DNA of 64,000 nt from Marinobacterium jannaschii DSM 6295 (GTDB taxonomy: Bacteria; Pseudomonadota; Gammaproteobacteria; Pseudomonadales; Balneatricaceae): assembly GCF_000620085.1 (NCBI RefSeq), contig NZ_KK211069.1, forward strand, positions 79,745-143,744. The letters are read 5' to 3'. Below are positions 46,226 to 55,248 of this stretch, piece after piece. Under the pieces are notes generated by a model that saw only the letters and a program-made list of their open reading frames with translations, searched no databases and had not been told where the DNA came from. Numbering within the stretch: the stretch's first letter is position 1; each line of letters starts with the position of its first letter. The translations under genes and the position numbers were made by a program.

Positions 46226-46807
46226 ATGAAGTGGTGCGCTTTGACAGTGATGGTGGTGGTTGTAACTCTGGCTGGATGCAGTGACAGGGATGATTCTCTT
46301 ACGCTCAGCGCAGACCGGCTGGGTCCTCTGCAGCTGTCTGAACAGACGCGTATATCCGGCCCGTCATTGCAGGCCCTGTTTCCGGCGCTGCAGGTACACT
46401 ATCAGCGCGCAGAGGGCGATTCGCTGGCGTATCACTACTACCAGTTGATCAATCAGCAGGGCGAGGTGTTATTCTCGCTGACATCCTTTATTGAAAGCGC
46501 CGCAGATATCCAGGCGGAGGCCGTAGATATTGACCTGTTACAGATCCACAGCGCCGAAATACCGGACCAGTATGGTATCCGCGTTGGGGAGGGAATCCGT
46601 TCGCTGGTGGCCAAGCGTGACAGCAAATTCAGATATGGTGCGGCTCACCACCACAACTTTATCGGCGGCGGAAAAATCTGGTACAGCCTGTCCACCCAAC
46701 AACTGGCAGCCACGGTTGATATCAATCCGGAACAGGTGTCGCTGGAGCAGGCACTGGAGGCTGATCTGAAAGTCACCGCTATCAGCTGGCCGGAGGCGGG
46801 CTGGTAG
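46226..46807 (+). CDS. Lipoprotein, possibly DUF1131 (YfeY-like)
   Basis: A 193-residue lipoprotein: signal MKWCALTVMVVVVTLAGC with lipobox LAGC. The mature part contains LGPLQLSEQTRISGPSLQAL and, later, IPDQYGIRVGEGIRSL, which resemble the E. coli YfeY/DUF1131 pattern as I remember it. Function is not known in that family beyond sigma-E control. Single gene, facing away from mipA, with hutC following 93 bp later. Confidence 0.55.
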   Translation: MKWCALTVMVVVVTLAGCSDRDDSLTLSADRLGPLQLSEQTRISGPSLQALFPALQVHYQRAEGDSLAYHYYQLINQQGEVLFSLTSFIESAADIQAEAVDIDLLQIHSAEIPDQYGIRVGEGIRSLVAKRDSKFRYGAAHHHNFIGGGKIWYSLSTQQLAATVDINPEQVSLEQALEADLKVTAISWPEAGW

Positions 46808-46856
46808 CGGGCTATCGCAGAGTGACAGAGCCTGATATTTCATGATCTGATTAAAA

Positions 46857-46869
46857 GTATATACAATAG
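46857..46869. promoter_or_regulatory. Candidate HutC operator before hutC
   Basis: GTATATACAATAG lies 32 bp upstream of hutC. The identical 13-mer occurs at 47818-47830 before hutI. HutC binding to TGTATATACA-type palindromes is known for related hut systems; here it is inferred. Confidence 0.6.
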
Positions 46870-46900
46870 CGTCATCGTTCACGCAGACGCAGGATTTCAG

Positions 46901-47611
46901 GTGAGTACCAAGCCCCGTTACGTTCAGATCAAGGAATACCTGAAGCAGGCTATTCAGTCCGGCAGGTATGCGGTGGGAGAGAAGATTCCTGCCGAAGTTG
47001 ATCTCGCCCGTCAGTTTGACGTCAGCCGCATGACGGTGAATAAGGCGATCCGCGACCTGGTGCAGGAGAATGCCCTCAACCGCCATCCGGGACTGGGCAC
47101 CTTCGTCAGTGACCAGAAAGCCGAATCACCGTTACTGGATGTAAAGAATATCGCCGAAGAGGTTAGGTTGCGTGGTCATCAGTACAGTTGTGAGCTGATC
47201 TCGATGGCGACGGTGGAAGCTGACGAGCAGGTGGCGATGCAGCTGGGCCTGCCGGTGGGTAGCGCGGTCTATCACAGTCAGCTGGTGCATCTGGAGAATG
47301 GCAAGCCGATTCAACTGGAGGCGCGTTTTGTCTCTCCAGCTTGGGTGCCTGATTACCTGTCTCAGGACTTTACCCGCAAAACCCCCAATGAATATCTCTC
47401 AGAAGTGTGTCCGGTCTCCAATGTGGAACATATCGTTGAAGCCATCCTGCCGGACACGACGGCCTGCCAGCTGTTGAATATCAGCGCGAGTGAGCCTTGC
47501 CTGCTGGTCAATCGCCGCACATGGTCTGACAGTCATCTGATCAGTTTTGCCCGCCTCACCCATCCCGGCTCACGTTACAAGCTACGCTCGCTGGCAAACC
47601 TGTCAGGCTGA
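46901..47611 (+). CDS. hutC: Histidine-utilisation repressor (GntR/UTRA)
   Basis: HutC represses hut genes until urocanate binds. The 236-residue protein has a GntR winged helix (QSGRYAVGEKIPAEVDLARQ, then DVSRMTVNKAIRDLV) and a UTRA ligand domain (LPVGSAVYHSQLVHLENGKP, YLSEVCPVSNVEHIVEA). The end, WSDSHLISFARLTHPGSRY, is characteristic of HutC. The start is GTG 46901. It leads the hut cluster and has its own operator and terminator-like hairpin. Confidence 0.95.
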   Translation: MSTKPRYVQIKEYLKQAIQSGRYAVGEKIPAEVDLARQFDVSRMTVNKAIRDLVQENALNRHPGLGTFVSDQKAESPLLDVKNIAEEVRLRGHQYSCELISMATVEADEQVAMQLGLPVGSAVYHSQLVHLENGKPIQLEARFVSPAWVPDYLSQDFTRKTPNEYLSEVCPVSNVEHIVEAILPDTTACQLLNISASEPCLLVNRRTWSDSHLISFARLTHPGSRYKLRSLANLSG

Positions 47612-47687
47612 GATTTGCGGCCACCACCGCCGATGCCCTGACGCTGGTCAGGCGACTATCTACAGGGCCATACTGTAATTGAAAATA

Positions 47688-47716
47688 CGGCTGTGATTCG
47701 AGCTGAATCACAGCCG
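47688..47716 (+). terminator. Hairpin after hutC
   Basis: CGGCTGTGATTC and GAATCACAGCCG are exact complements around a 5-nt loop. A short T-poor tract follows, so it may be a weak or partial terminator. Confidence 0.5.
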
Positions 47717-47817
47717 CATTCTTATGGTCTGAAATCACAGGCAGATCCCTGCTGTAAAAAAATTGTCCAATCGAAGGTGTGGAGAGGTTTCCCTCGGAAA
47801 TTTAATGGTATATAAAT

Positions 47818-47830
47818 GTATATACAATAG
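47818..47830. promoter_or_regulatory. Candidate HutC operator before hutIUH
   Basis: GTATATACAATAG (with the palindrome TGTATATACA at 47817-47826) lies about 90 bp upstream of hutI, identical to the copy before hutC. Confidence 0.65.
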
Positions 47831-47915
47831 GTCACTGGATAGATCACAGGCAGTAACCGAAGCCCGGTTCCTCTAACCAGTGACAGCCGATAAAAGCTTC
47901 GATGAGTGTTTAGAG

Positions 47916-49199
47916 ATGAATGACACTGCAAATACTATCGCGCTAAACCGCTGCGACCGGATCTGGCTAAATGCCCGTCTGGCAACCTTTGATCCTGACC
48001 GGGCCGAACCCTACGGGGCACTGACCGGACATCTTATCGGCGTGAAAGATGGACTGATCAGTTTGATCGCTCTACAGGATCAGGCTGATCTCTCTGCGTT
48101 CAATGGTGAAATTATCGACGCTGCCGGAGGCTGGATCACACCGGGGCTGATCGACTGCCATACCCATCTGGTGTTTGGCGGTAACCGGGTCAATGAAGCG
48201 GAGATGCGGCTTAACGGTGCCAGCTATGAAGAGATTGCACGCCAGGGTGGCGGGATTCTGTCTACGGTGACTGCAACCCGGGCGGCCAGTGTTGATGAAT
48301 TGGTAGCGATGGCGCGGCCGCGTATGGAAGCCTTAATCCGCGAGGGGGTCACTACGATTGAGATTAAGTCGGGCTATGGCCTGACCACGGAATCAGAGCT
48401 GAAGATGCTGCAGGCGGCGCGCCGTTTGGGCGAGATCTATCCGGTCCGTATCAGCACCAGTCTGCTGGCGGCCCACGCACTGCCGCCGGAGTATAAGGGG
48501 CGGGCAGATCAGTATATCGATCTCGTCTGCGACGAGATGATTCCCGCCGCGGCTGGACAGAATCTGGCCGATGCGGTGGATGCCTTCTGTGAAACCATCG
48601 CTTTCAGCCCGGAACAGTGTGCCCGGGTTTTTGCTGCCGCTAACCAGGCGGGACTGGGCATTAAATGTCATGCCGAGCAGCTGAGCAATCTGCATGGGGC
48701 GGAGATGGCGGCCGGATTCGGGGCCTGGTCGGCCGAACATCTGGAATACCTCGATCAGGCAGGGATCGACGCGATGGCAAAACACGGTACCGTCGCTACT
48801 TTATTGCCGGGTGCCTTCTACTATCTCAGAGAGACCCAGCGACCGCCGGTTGAAACGCTGCGCCGCGCTGGCGTGCCGATCGCAATTGCCAGCGACCTCA
48901 ACCCGGGATCTTCCCCGATCGCTTCCCTGCAGCTGATGCTCAATATGGCCTGCACCCTGTTTGCACTGAACCCGGAAGAGGCGCTGGCAGGGGTCACCCG
49001 CCATGCCGCCCGGGCCCTGGGACAGTCCGATCAGCTGGGTCAGCTTCGGGTTGGTATGCGCGCCGATATGGTGCTGTGGGATATCCAGCGACCGGCGCAA
49101 CTGGCCTGCCAGTTTGGCACCAACCCGATCAGACAACGAATTTTCGACGGCGAAGTGACTTTCACTAACCGGGGCGGAAGTACCGACCTGCGCCGGTAA
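47916..49199 (+). CDS. hutI: Imidazolonepropionase
   Basis: HutI converts imidazolone-5-propionate to N-formimino-glutamate. The 427-residue amidohydrolase shows the metal motif LIDCHTHLVFGGNR, the block TTIEIKSGYGLTTE, KCHAEQLSNLHGAEM, and SDLNPGSSPIASL with the active-site Asp. I prefer ATG 47916; an in-frame GTG at 47880 would add 12 residues. First gene of hutIUH, 90 bp before hutU. Confidence 0.96.
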   Translation: MNDTANTIALNRCDRIWLNARLATFDPDRAEPYGALTGHLIGVKDGLISLIALQDQADLSAFNGEIIDAAGGWITPGLIDCHTHLVFGGNRVNEAEMRLNGASYEEIARQGGGILSTVTATRAASVDELVAMARPRMEALIREGVTTIEIKSGYGLTTESELKMLQAARRLGEIYPVRISTSLLAAHALPPEYKGRADQYIDLVCDEMIPAAAGQNLADAVDAFCETIAFSPEQCARVFAAANQAGLGIKCHAEQLSNLHGAEMAAGFGAWSAEHLEYLDQAGIDAMAKHGTVATLLPGAFYYLRETQRPPVETLRRAGVPIAIASDLNPGSSPIASLQLMLNMACTLFALNPEEALAGVTRHAARALGQSDQLGQLRVGMRADMVLWDIQRPAQLACQFGTNPIRQRIFDGEVTFTNRGGSTDLRR

Positions 49200-49232
49200 C
49201 AATACTTAAAAATACATAATCAGAAATGCAAA

Positions 49233-49263
49233 GACTGCTGCGCTGTCAGACATCGCAGCAGTC
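49233..49263 (+). other. Intercistronic hairpin between hutI and hutU
   Basis: GACTGCTGCG (49233-49242) and CGCAGCAGTC (49254-49263) are a perfect 10-bp stem with an 11-nt loop. It lacks a T-run, so processing, stability or partial attenuation is more likely than full termination. Confidence 0.55.
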
Positions 49264-49289
49264 CCAGCCACCCGATATGAGGTCATATT

Positions 49290-50963
49290 ATGTCTTCCCA
49301 GCGTCACGACAGTACCCGTGTTATCCAGGCCCCGACCGGCACCCAGCTCAGTTGTAAAAGCTGGCTGACCGAAGCGGCGATGCGCATGCTGATGAATAAC
49401 CTGCATCCGGACGTCGCAGAGCGCCCGGAAGATCTGGTGGTGTATGGCGGTATTGGCCGCGCTGCCCGTGACTGGCAGTGCTATGACAAGATTATCGAAG
49501 TATTGCAGCGGCTGGAGGCGGATGAATCGCTACTGATCCAGTCGGGCAAGCCGGTCGGCGTGTTTAAGACCCACACAGACGCACCGCGGGTGCTGATCGC
49601 CAACTCCAATCTGGTACCGCACTGGGCAAACTGGGAGCACTTTAACGAACTGGATAAGCAAGGCCTGATGATGTACGGCCAGATGACGGCTGGCTCCTGG
49701 GTGTATATCGGTTCGCAGGGCATTGTGCAGGGTACTTATGAAACCTTTGCCGCGATGGCGCGTCAGCATTTTTCTGGTGAATCCAAAGGGCGCTGGATTC
49801 TGACCGGTGGCTTGGGCGGCATGGGTGGTGCCCAGCCACTGGCCGCCACTATGGCCGGCTTCAGCTGCCTGGCAGTGGAGTGCGATGAGACCCGCATCGA
49901 CTTCCGCCTGCGTACCGGTTACCTCGATAAGAAAGCCTACTCGCTGGATGAAGCCCTGGAGATGATCGACCGTGCTAACACGAAAGGAGAAGCGTTGTCG
50001 GTAGGACTATTGGGCAACTGTGCCGATATCTATCCCGAGCTGGTCGGACGCGGCATCACACCGGATTGTGTTACCGATCAGACCAGCGCCCATGACCCGC
50101 TGAACGGTTATCTGCCGCAGGGCTGGACGATGCAATACGCTGCCCAAATGCGCCAGCAGGATGAAGCGGCGGTGGTGAAGGCGGCCAAAGAGTCGATGGC
50201 GATACAGGTCCGTGCCATGTTGACGCTGCAGTCGCGTGGCTCGGCCACCACCGATTACGGCAATAATATCCGTCAGATGGCGTTTGAAGTCGGTGTCGAT
50301 AATGCCTTTGACTTTCCGGGCTTCGTACCGGCTTATATCCGGCCGCTGTTTTGCGAAGGGATCGGGCCATTCCGTTGGGTAGCGCTGTCCGGTGACCCGG
50401 AGGATATCTATAAGACGGATCAGAAGGTCAAAGAATTGATCCCGGATAACCCGATGCTGCACAACTGGCTGGATATGGCGCGGGAAAGGATCGCGTTTCA
50501 GGGGTTGCCTGCACGGATCTGTTGGGTGGGCTTGAAAGACCGCCAGCGTCTGGCACTGGCTTTTAACGAGATGGTTAAGAATGGCGAACTGAAAGCGCCG
50601 GTGGTGATCGGCCGTGATCATCTGGATTCCGGCTCGGTTGCCAGCCCCAACCGGGAAACCGAATCGATGATGGACGGGTCTGATGCAGTATCTGACTGGC
50701 CGCTGCTGAATGCGCTGCTCAATACCGCGGGTGGCGCTACCTGGGTCTCACTGCATCATGGCGGCGGCGTGGGTATGGGCTTTAGCCAGCATGCCGGCGT
50801 GGTGATTGTCGCTGATGGAACCGAGGCGGCGGCAAAGCGCCTCGGCCGGGTGCTGCATAACGATCCCGCCAGTGGCGTGATGCGTCATGCCGATGCGGGC
50901 TACGAGATTGCAAAAGACTGCGCCAGAGAGCAGGGGCTTGATCTTCCGATGTTGCAGGACTGA
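49290..50963 (+). CDS. hutU: Urocanate hydratase
   Basis: Urocanase hydrates urocanate to imidazolone propionate with tightly bound NAD. The 557 residues carry the family blocks [27 protein letters not shown]-type (here [15 protein letters not shown]), [18 protein letters not shown] and [14 protein letters not shown] with the catalytic aspartate region. Length is standard (about 555). Confidence 0.98.
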   Translation: MSSQRHDSTRVIQAPTGTQLSCKSWLTEAAMRMLMNNLHPDVAERPEDLVVYGGIGRAARDWQCYDKIIEVLQRLEADESLLIQSGKPVGVFKTHTDAPRVLIANSNLVPHWANWEHFNELDKQGLMMYGQMTAGSWVYIGSQGIVQGTYETFAAMARQHFSGESKGRWILTGGLGGMGGAQPLAATMAGFSCLAVECDETRIDFRLRTGYLDKKAYSLDEALEMIDRANTKGEALSVGLLGNCADIYPELVGRGITPDCVTDQTSAHDPLNGYLPQGWTMQYAAQMRQQDEAAVVKAAKESMAIQVRAMLTLQSRGSATTDYGNNIRQMAFEVGVDNAFDFPGFVPAYIRPLFCEGIGPFRWVALSGDPEDIYKTDQKVKELIPDNPMLHNWLDMARERIAFQGLPARICWVGLKDRQRLALAFNEMVKNGELKAPVVIGRDHLDSGSVASPNRETESMMDGSDAVSDWPLLNALLNTAGGATWVSLHHGGGVGMGFSQHAGVVIVADGTEAAAKRLGRVLHNDPASGVMRHADAGYEIAKDCAREQGLDLPMLQD

Positions 50964-51019
50964 TTGCAAAGCTAGTTGAGATAAGTAACCTAACCGACTG
51001 AATTTAAGGAATAAAAATA

Positions 51020-52552
51020 ATGCTAAGCCTAACCCTTAAACCCGGCCAGCTGACCCTGGCTGAACTGCGTCGGATTAACAATGAAGCAGTGCGCCTGGAG
51101 CTGGATCCCGCCAGCATTGAAGGCATCGACGCCAGCAGTGCAGCCGTGGCGCGGGTAGTGGAACAGGGCCGTGTCGTCTATGGCATCAATACCGGCTTTG
51201 GCCTGCTGGCAAACACCCTGATAGAGCCGCAGGATCTGGAGTTATTACAGCGCAGCATCGTACTTTCCCATGCGGCAGGCATTGGCGAATTAATGGATGA
51301 GAACAGCGTCCGTCTGATGATGGTACTGAAACTCAACTCGCTGGCGCGGGGATTCTCCGGTATCCGCCTGCAGGTACTGGATGCGCTGATCGCATTGCTC
51401 AATGCCGAAGTCTATCCCTGTGTGCCACAGAAAGGATCGGTTGGCGCCTCCGGAGACCTGGCACCGCTGGCCCATATGAGCACCGTGCTGCTGGGTGAGG
51501 GTGAAGTGACTTACAAGGGCGAGCGCCTGTCCGGGGCCGAGGGGCTGAAGATCGCAGGTTTGCAGCCGATCACCCTGGCACCGAAAGAGGGGCTGGCGCT
51601 GTTGAATGGTACTCAGGCGTCGACGGCGTTTGCTCTGCAGGGGCTGTTTGCTGCCGAGGATATGTATGCCGCCGCAACCGTCGCCGGTGCTCTGTCCGTG
51701 GAAGCCGCGCTGGGCAGCCGCAAGCCGTTCGATCACCGGGTGCATGCGGTACGCGGCCAGCCGGGGCAGATCGATGCGGCGGCCTGTTATCGTCACCTGC
51801 TGTGCGACGCGTCCGAACTGGGTGCCTCTCACCAGCGTTGCGAAAAAGTGCAGGACCCGTACTCCCTGCGCTGTCAGCCCCAGGTGATGGGGGCTTGCCT
51901 GCAACAGATCCGTTCTGCCGCCGATGTATTGCTGATCGAGGCCAATTCGGTGTCTGATAACCCGCTGGTATTTGCTGACGAAGATGAGTTTATCTCTGCC
52001 GGTAACTTCCATGCCGAGCCGGTGGCGATGGCCGCCGATAACCTGGCACTGGCTATCGCCGAGATCGGATCGCTGTCAGAACGTCGGATGGCCCTGCTGA
52101 TCGATACCAACCTCAGCAAGTTACCGCCGTTTCTGGTTAACAATGGCGGGGTGAATTCCGGCTTTATGATCGCCCAGGTCACCGGGGCCGCACTGGCATC
52201 GGAAAACAAAAGCCTGGCTCATCCGGCATCAGTCGACAGTCTGCCAACCTCAGCCAATCAGGAAGACCATGTCTCAATGGCGACCTTCGCGGCGCGTCGT
52301 CTGCGTGATATGGCTGACAATACGGCGGGCATACTGGCGATCGAGATGCTGGCCGCCTGTCAGGGACTGGACTTCCGCGCGCCGCTGAAGTCCAGTCAGC
52401 TACTGGAGCAGGCCAAAGCCGAAGTGCGTAAAGTGGTAGGGTTTTATGATAAAGACCGCTATTTCTCACCGGATATCGAAGCGGCCAAGGCGCTGATTCA
52501 GCGGGCTACCTTTAACCGCTATATGCCCGATAATATACTGCCCGGTTTCTGA
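51020..52552 (+). CDS. hutH: Histidine ammonia-lyase
   Basis: HutH deaminates histidine to urocanate. The MIO cofactor triad Ala143-Ser144-Gly145 lies in [16 protein letters not shown]. The 510-residue length and [12 protein letters not shown] are typical. A clear ribosome site (AAGGAATAAAAATA) precedes ATG 51020. Last gene of hutIUH, followed by a terminator. Confidence 0.98.
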   Translation: MLSLTLKPGQLTLAELRRINNEAVRLELDPASIEGIDASSAAVARVVEQGRVVYGINTGFGLLANTLIEPQDLELLQRSIVLSHAAGIGELMDENSVRLMMVLKLNSLARGFSGIRLQVLDALIALLNAEVYPCVPQKGSVGASGDLAPLAHMSTVLLGEGEVTYKGERLSGAEGLKIAGLQPITLAPKEGLALLNGTQASTAFALQGLFAAEDMYAAATVAGALSVEAALGSRKPFDHRVHAVRGQPGQIDAAACYRHLLCDASELGASHQRCEKVQDPYSLRCQPQVMGACLQQIRSAADVLLIEANSVSDNPLVFADEDEFISAGNFHAEPVAMAADNLALAIAEIGSLSERRMALLIDTNLSKLPPFLVNNGGVNSGFMIAQVTGAALASENKSLAHPASVDSLPTSANQEDHVSMATFAARRLRDMADNTAGILAIEMLAACQGLDFRAPLKSSQLLEQAKAEVRKVVGFYDKDRYFSPDIEAAKALIQRATFNRYMPDNILPGF

Positions 52553-52579
52553 GGCTAATCCGTTTTCCGGAAGCGAAGA

Positions 52580-52619
52580 AAGCCCCGCCATCAACAGATA
52601 GCAGGGGCTTTTCTTTTTT
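52580..52619 (+). terminator. Terminator after hutH
   Basis: AAGCCCC (52580-52586) and GGGGCTT (52604-52610) pair, with a T-rich tail (52609-52619). Confidence 0.8.
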
Positions 52620-52685
52620 CAGTGTGCAGCCCTATAGCGAAGCCTGTACTGGCAGGAATGCACAGTGCTGAAAGCTACAAGCCCA

Positions 52686-53828
52686 CTAATCTGCAGCCGC
52701 AAAATAGCGATCTGCGCACTCGAGATTAGCGATGGGTGACAGCATGGCGTAGTCAAAGGTCTTCAGGGCCTTATTGTTCAGTACCGACTGCGGCCAGAGC
52801 GGGTTTGCCAATGCCGCTGTACCCAGCGCGATCAGGTCGGCCTGGCCATCAGCCAGTACCGTCTCAGCCAGCTCCGGCTTTGATACTCCGCCGTTAGCAA
52901 TCACCGGTAAGCCGCTGGCCTGTTTGGCAAGGGTGGCGAGTGAAGGGCCATCAGGAGCCGTACTGTCAGCCTGAAAGGCGGGCCGGGTCAGCAGAGGCTC
53001 GGTAGTGTGCAGGTAATCGACCTCGGCGATACGCATCGCGCCGAAAATCTCCTCGGCGGCTTCCAGCTGCTCCGGCCAGCTGTAGCGGCTGTCGTTAACC
53101 TTGGTTTGTGAGAAGCGTACGCCAACGACAAACTCCGGCCCGACCGCTTTACGCACCGCGTCGATAATCTCAAGATAGATCCGCAGGCGATTTTTCAGGT
53201 CGCCACCGTACTTATCGTCGCGTTGATTGGTGTAATTCGTCAGGAACTGATCAAGCAGGTAACCGTTAGCACCGTGAATCTCCACCCCGTCAAAACCGGC
53301 TGATTTTGCCCGGGCCGCAGCATCCGCAAAGCCCTGTACAGCGTCCCTGATATCCTGCGGTGTCATTGCCGTTGGTACCGGGTAGGTGCCAGATCCGTAG
53401 TAGTTTTTCATCTGCTCGCCCAGTGGTTGTACTGCTGAAGGCCCGTAGCCTGCAGAGTGCGGACCCTCAGATCGGTATTTGTTGAATTGTGACAGCGCAC
53501 CGCCATGCATCAGTTGCGCAATGATCACGCTGCCTTTGGCATGAACCGCATCGACAATGGCAGACCAGCTGTCAGCCTGCTCTGGGCTGCTGATACCGGG
53601 TTGCTGCTGATAGCACTGGCTGTATAACTGATCGGTATACAGGCCCTCGCTGATAATCATGCTAAAACCACCTTTGGCATACTGCTGGTAGTAGTCACGC
53701 ATAGGCACAGTCGCAGTGCCATCGTCATTGGCGCTGACCCGCGTCATTGGGGCAACGGCAAGCCGATTGCGAAGGTTAAGGTGGCCGATACGGCCGGGTT
53801 CAAACAGTGCTGAAAATGCGGTTGTCAT
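52686..53828 (-). CDS. Old yellow enzyme family NADH:flavin oxidoreductase
   Basis: A 380-residue FMN-dependent ene-reductase. Family marks: LRNRLAVAPMTRVSA, IIAQLMHGGALS, FDGVEIHGANGYLLDQFLTN, NQRDDKYGG, and the flavin phosphate site VIANGGVSKPELAE. The start is ATG 53828, preceded by GGAGAG; an upstream in-frame ATG (53876) adds 16 poor residues. The divergent LysR-type gene likely controls it. Natural substrate is unknown. Confidence 0.92.
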   Translation of the reverse strand: MTTAFSALFEPGRIGHLNLRNRLAVAPMTRVSANDDGTATVPMRDYYQQYAKGGFSMIISEGLYTDQLYSQCYQQQPGISSPEQADSWSAIVDAVHAKGSVIIAQLMHGGALSQFNKYRSEGPHSAGYGPSAVQPLGEQMKNYYGSGTYPVPTAMTPQDIRDAVQGFADAAARAKSAGFDGVEIHGANGYLLDQFLTNYTNQRDDKYGGDLKNRLRIYLEIIDAVRKAVGPEFVVGVRFSQTKVNDSRYSWPEQLEAAEEIFGAMRIAEVDYLHTTEPLLTRPAFQADSTAPDGPSLATLAKQASGLPVIANGGVSKPELAETVLADGQADLIALGTAALANPLWPQSVLNNKALKTFDYAMLSPIANLECADRYFAAAD

Positions 53829-53931
53829 GGTTAAACTCTCCGGGTTGTCTGAAGTCCCGGCTACTTTGACACCCAATAAAAAGAGTGTGAATATCGGTCT
53901 TAATTGAATCTTTAATAACTTTTTATTGAAT

Positions 53932-54834
53932 ATGGCCGGTATAAATCAACTCGAAAGCCTCAGGGTTTTGAAAGCGGTAGTGGAGTCGGGGAGCTTTACG
54001 GCAGCCGCAGGGCGACTAAAGATCTCGGCTGCTCGGGTATCTAAGTCGATTGAGCGCCTGGAAGAAGAACTCGAAACTACACTGTTCAAGCGCAGCACCC
54101 GGCATATGCAGATCACCGACAGTGGCGAACGCTGCTACCGGCAGGCATTAACACTGCTGGGGCAGTGGAAGGCGCTGAAAGATGAGCTGACCGAAACCCA
54201 GGCCAGCCCGCAGGGGAAGCTGCGTATCAGTGCACCCATGACCTGGGGCCTCTGTCACCTGGCACCGCTACTGACCGAATTTATGGCAATGTATCCGCAG
54301 ATCCGGCTGGATATCCAGCTCAATGATCAGCATGTCAATGTACTGGAAGGGGAGTATGACCTGGTGCTGCGCCTGAGTCGCCAGCTGGCGGACAGCGCCT
54401 TACTGTGCCAGCGCATCACCCAGTATCGTTATATCGCCTGTGCCACCCCGGAGTATCTGGCAGAAAATGGTACGCCGCTTCATCCTCAGGAGCTGAAACA
54501 ACACGCCTGCCTGATCTACCTCAATCCGGGTGCGACACCTAAGTGGCAGTTCTTTCAGGATGGAAAAACACTGGACCTCTATATCGACCCCTATCTGCAG
54601 TCGAACAACAGTAAGCTCCTGCATACGACATTGCTGGCCGGGCAGGGCATCATGTTGATTCCAGAGTTTATGGTGAATGAAGATCTTGCCAGCGGTCGCC
54701 TAACGCCGATATTGACCGATTTCGATACTGAAGCCCTGTCACTCTTTGCCCTCCGACCAAAAGACCATATGGCTCCACACCGCCTGAAATTGCTGCAGGA
54801 CTTTTTATACCGGCGTTTGAATCAGGCCGAATGA
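53932..54834 (+). CDS. LysR-family regulator
   Basis: A 300-residue regulator with N-terminal helix-turn-helix (VESGSFTAAAGRLKISAARVSK, SIERLEEELETTLFKRSTR) and a substrate-binding domain (GKLRISAPMTWGLCHLAP). It belongs to the large group divergent from OYE and short-chain reductase genes. An in-frame TTG at 53926 is the alternative start. Inducer unknown. Confidence 0.9.
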   Translation: MAGINQLESLRVLKAVVESGSFTAAAGRLKISAARVSKSIERLEEELETTLFKRSTRHMQITDSGERCYRQALTLLGQWKALKDELTETQASPQGKLRISAPMTWGLCHLAPLLTEFMAMYPQIRLDIQLNDQHVNVLEGEYDLVLRLSRQLADSALLCQRITQYRYIACATPEYLAENGTPLHPQELKQHACLIYLNPGATPKWQFFQDGKTLDLYIDPYLQSNNSKLLHTTLLAGQGIMLIPEFMVNEDLASGRLTPILTDFDTEALSLFALRPKDHMAPHRLKLLQDFLYRRLNQAE

Positions 54835-55248
54835 TATTAAATACCAGCGGTGTGAGCATGTTTCCTTCAAGCCCATTTACTTGAGCGTTCGATCTTTATT
54901 TGTGTGAATTAACACTGTCGCTAAAAGAACTATTATCCCGATCTCTATTCGCCGTATTTCTGGCGCCGGGTACGCGCACCAAATATAGCCAGCATTACTC
55001 TGGTCGATTGCGGATTACGCTCGTGTTAGCGCGCTACATTAAAGGATGGGTTCGCTCTCTATAGCGTATTCAACCCGTTGTTATTTCGCAGCAGAGCCGA
55101 AGGGTTCGCCTTATGAGGCAGATAAATAATCTAAATACAGAGAGTTAAAGCGACAGACTTCTATATCCCATATATACGGCGGTCATTGCTTTAATGTTAA
55201 TTTTCAAAAATAATGACCGTCCTATCAGGTAGTTAGTTTGAGCACGCC
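54835..55248. other. Gene-free stretch upstream of the diguanylate cyclase
   Basis: A mixed-composition region holding the promoter of the next gene. I see no riboswitch, tRNA or operator palindrome of the kinds found elsewhere in the window. Confidence 0.4.

Larger units (their letters stand above)
47612..47915. other. Gap between hutC and hutI with hairpin and operator
   Basis: Holds a perfect 12-bp hairpin (arms 47688-47699 and 47705-47716) after hutC, and the HutC-type site 47818-47830 in the AT-rich hutI promoter. Confidence 0.55.
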
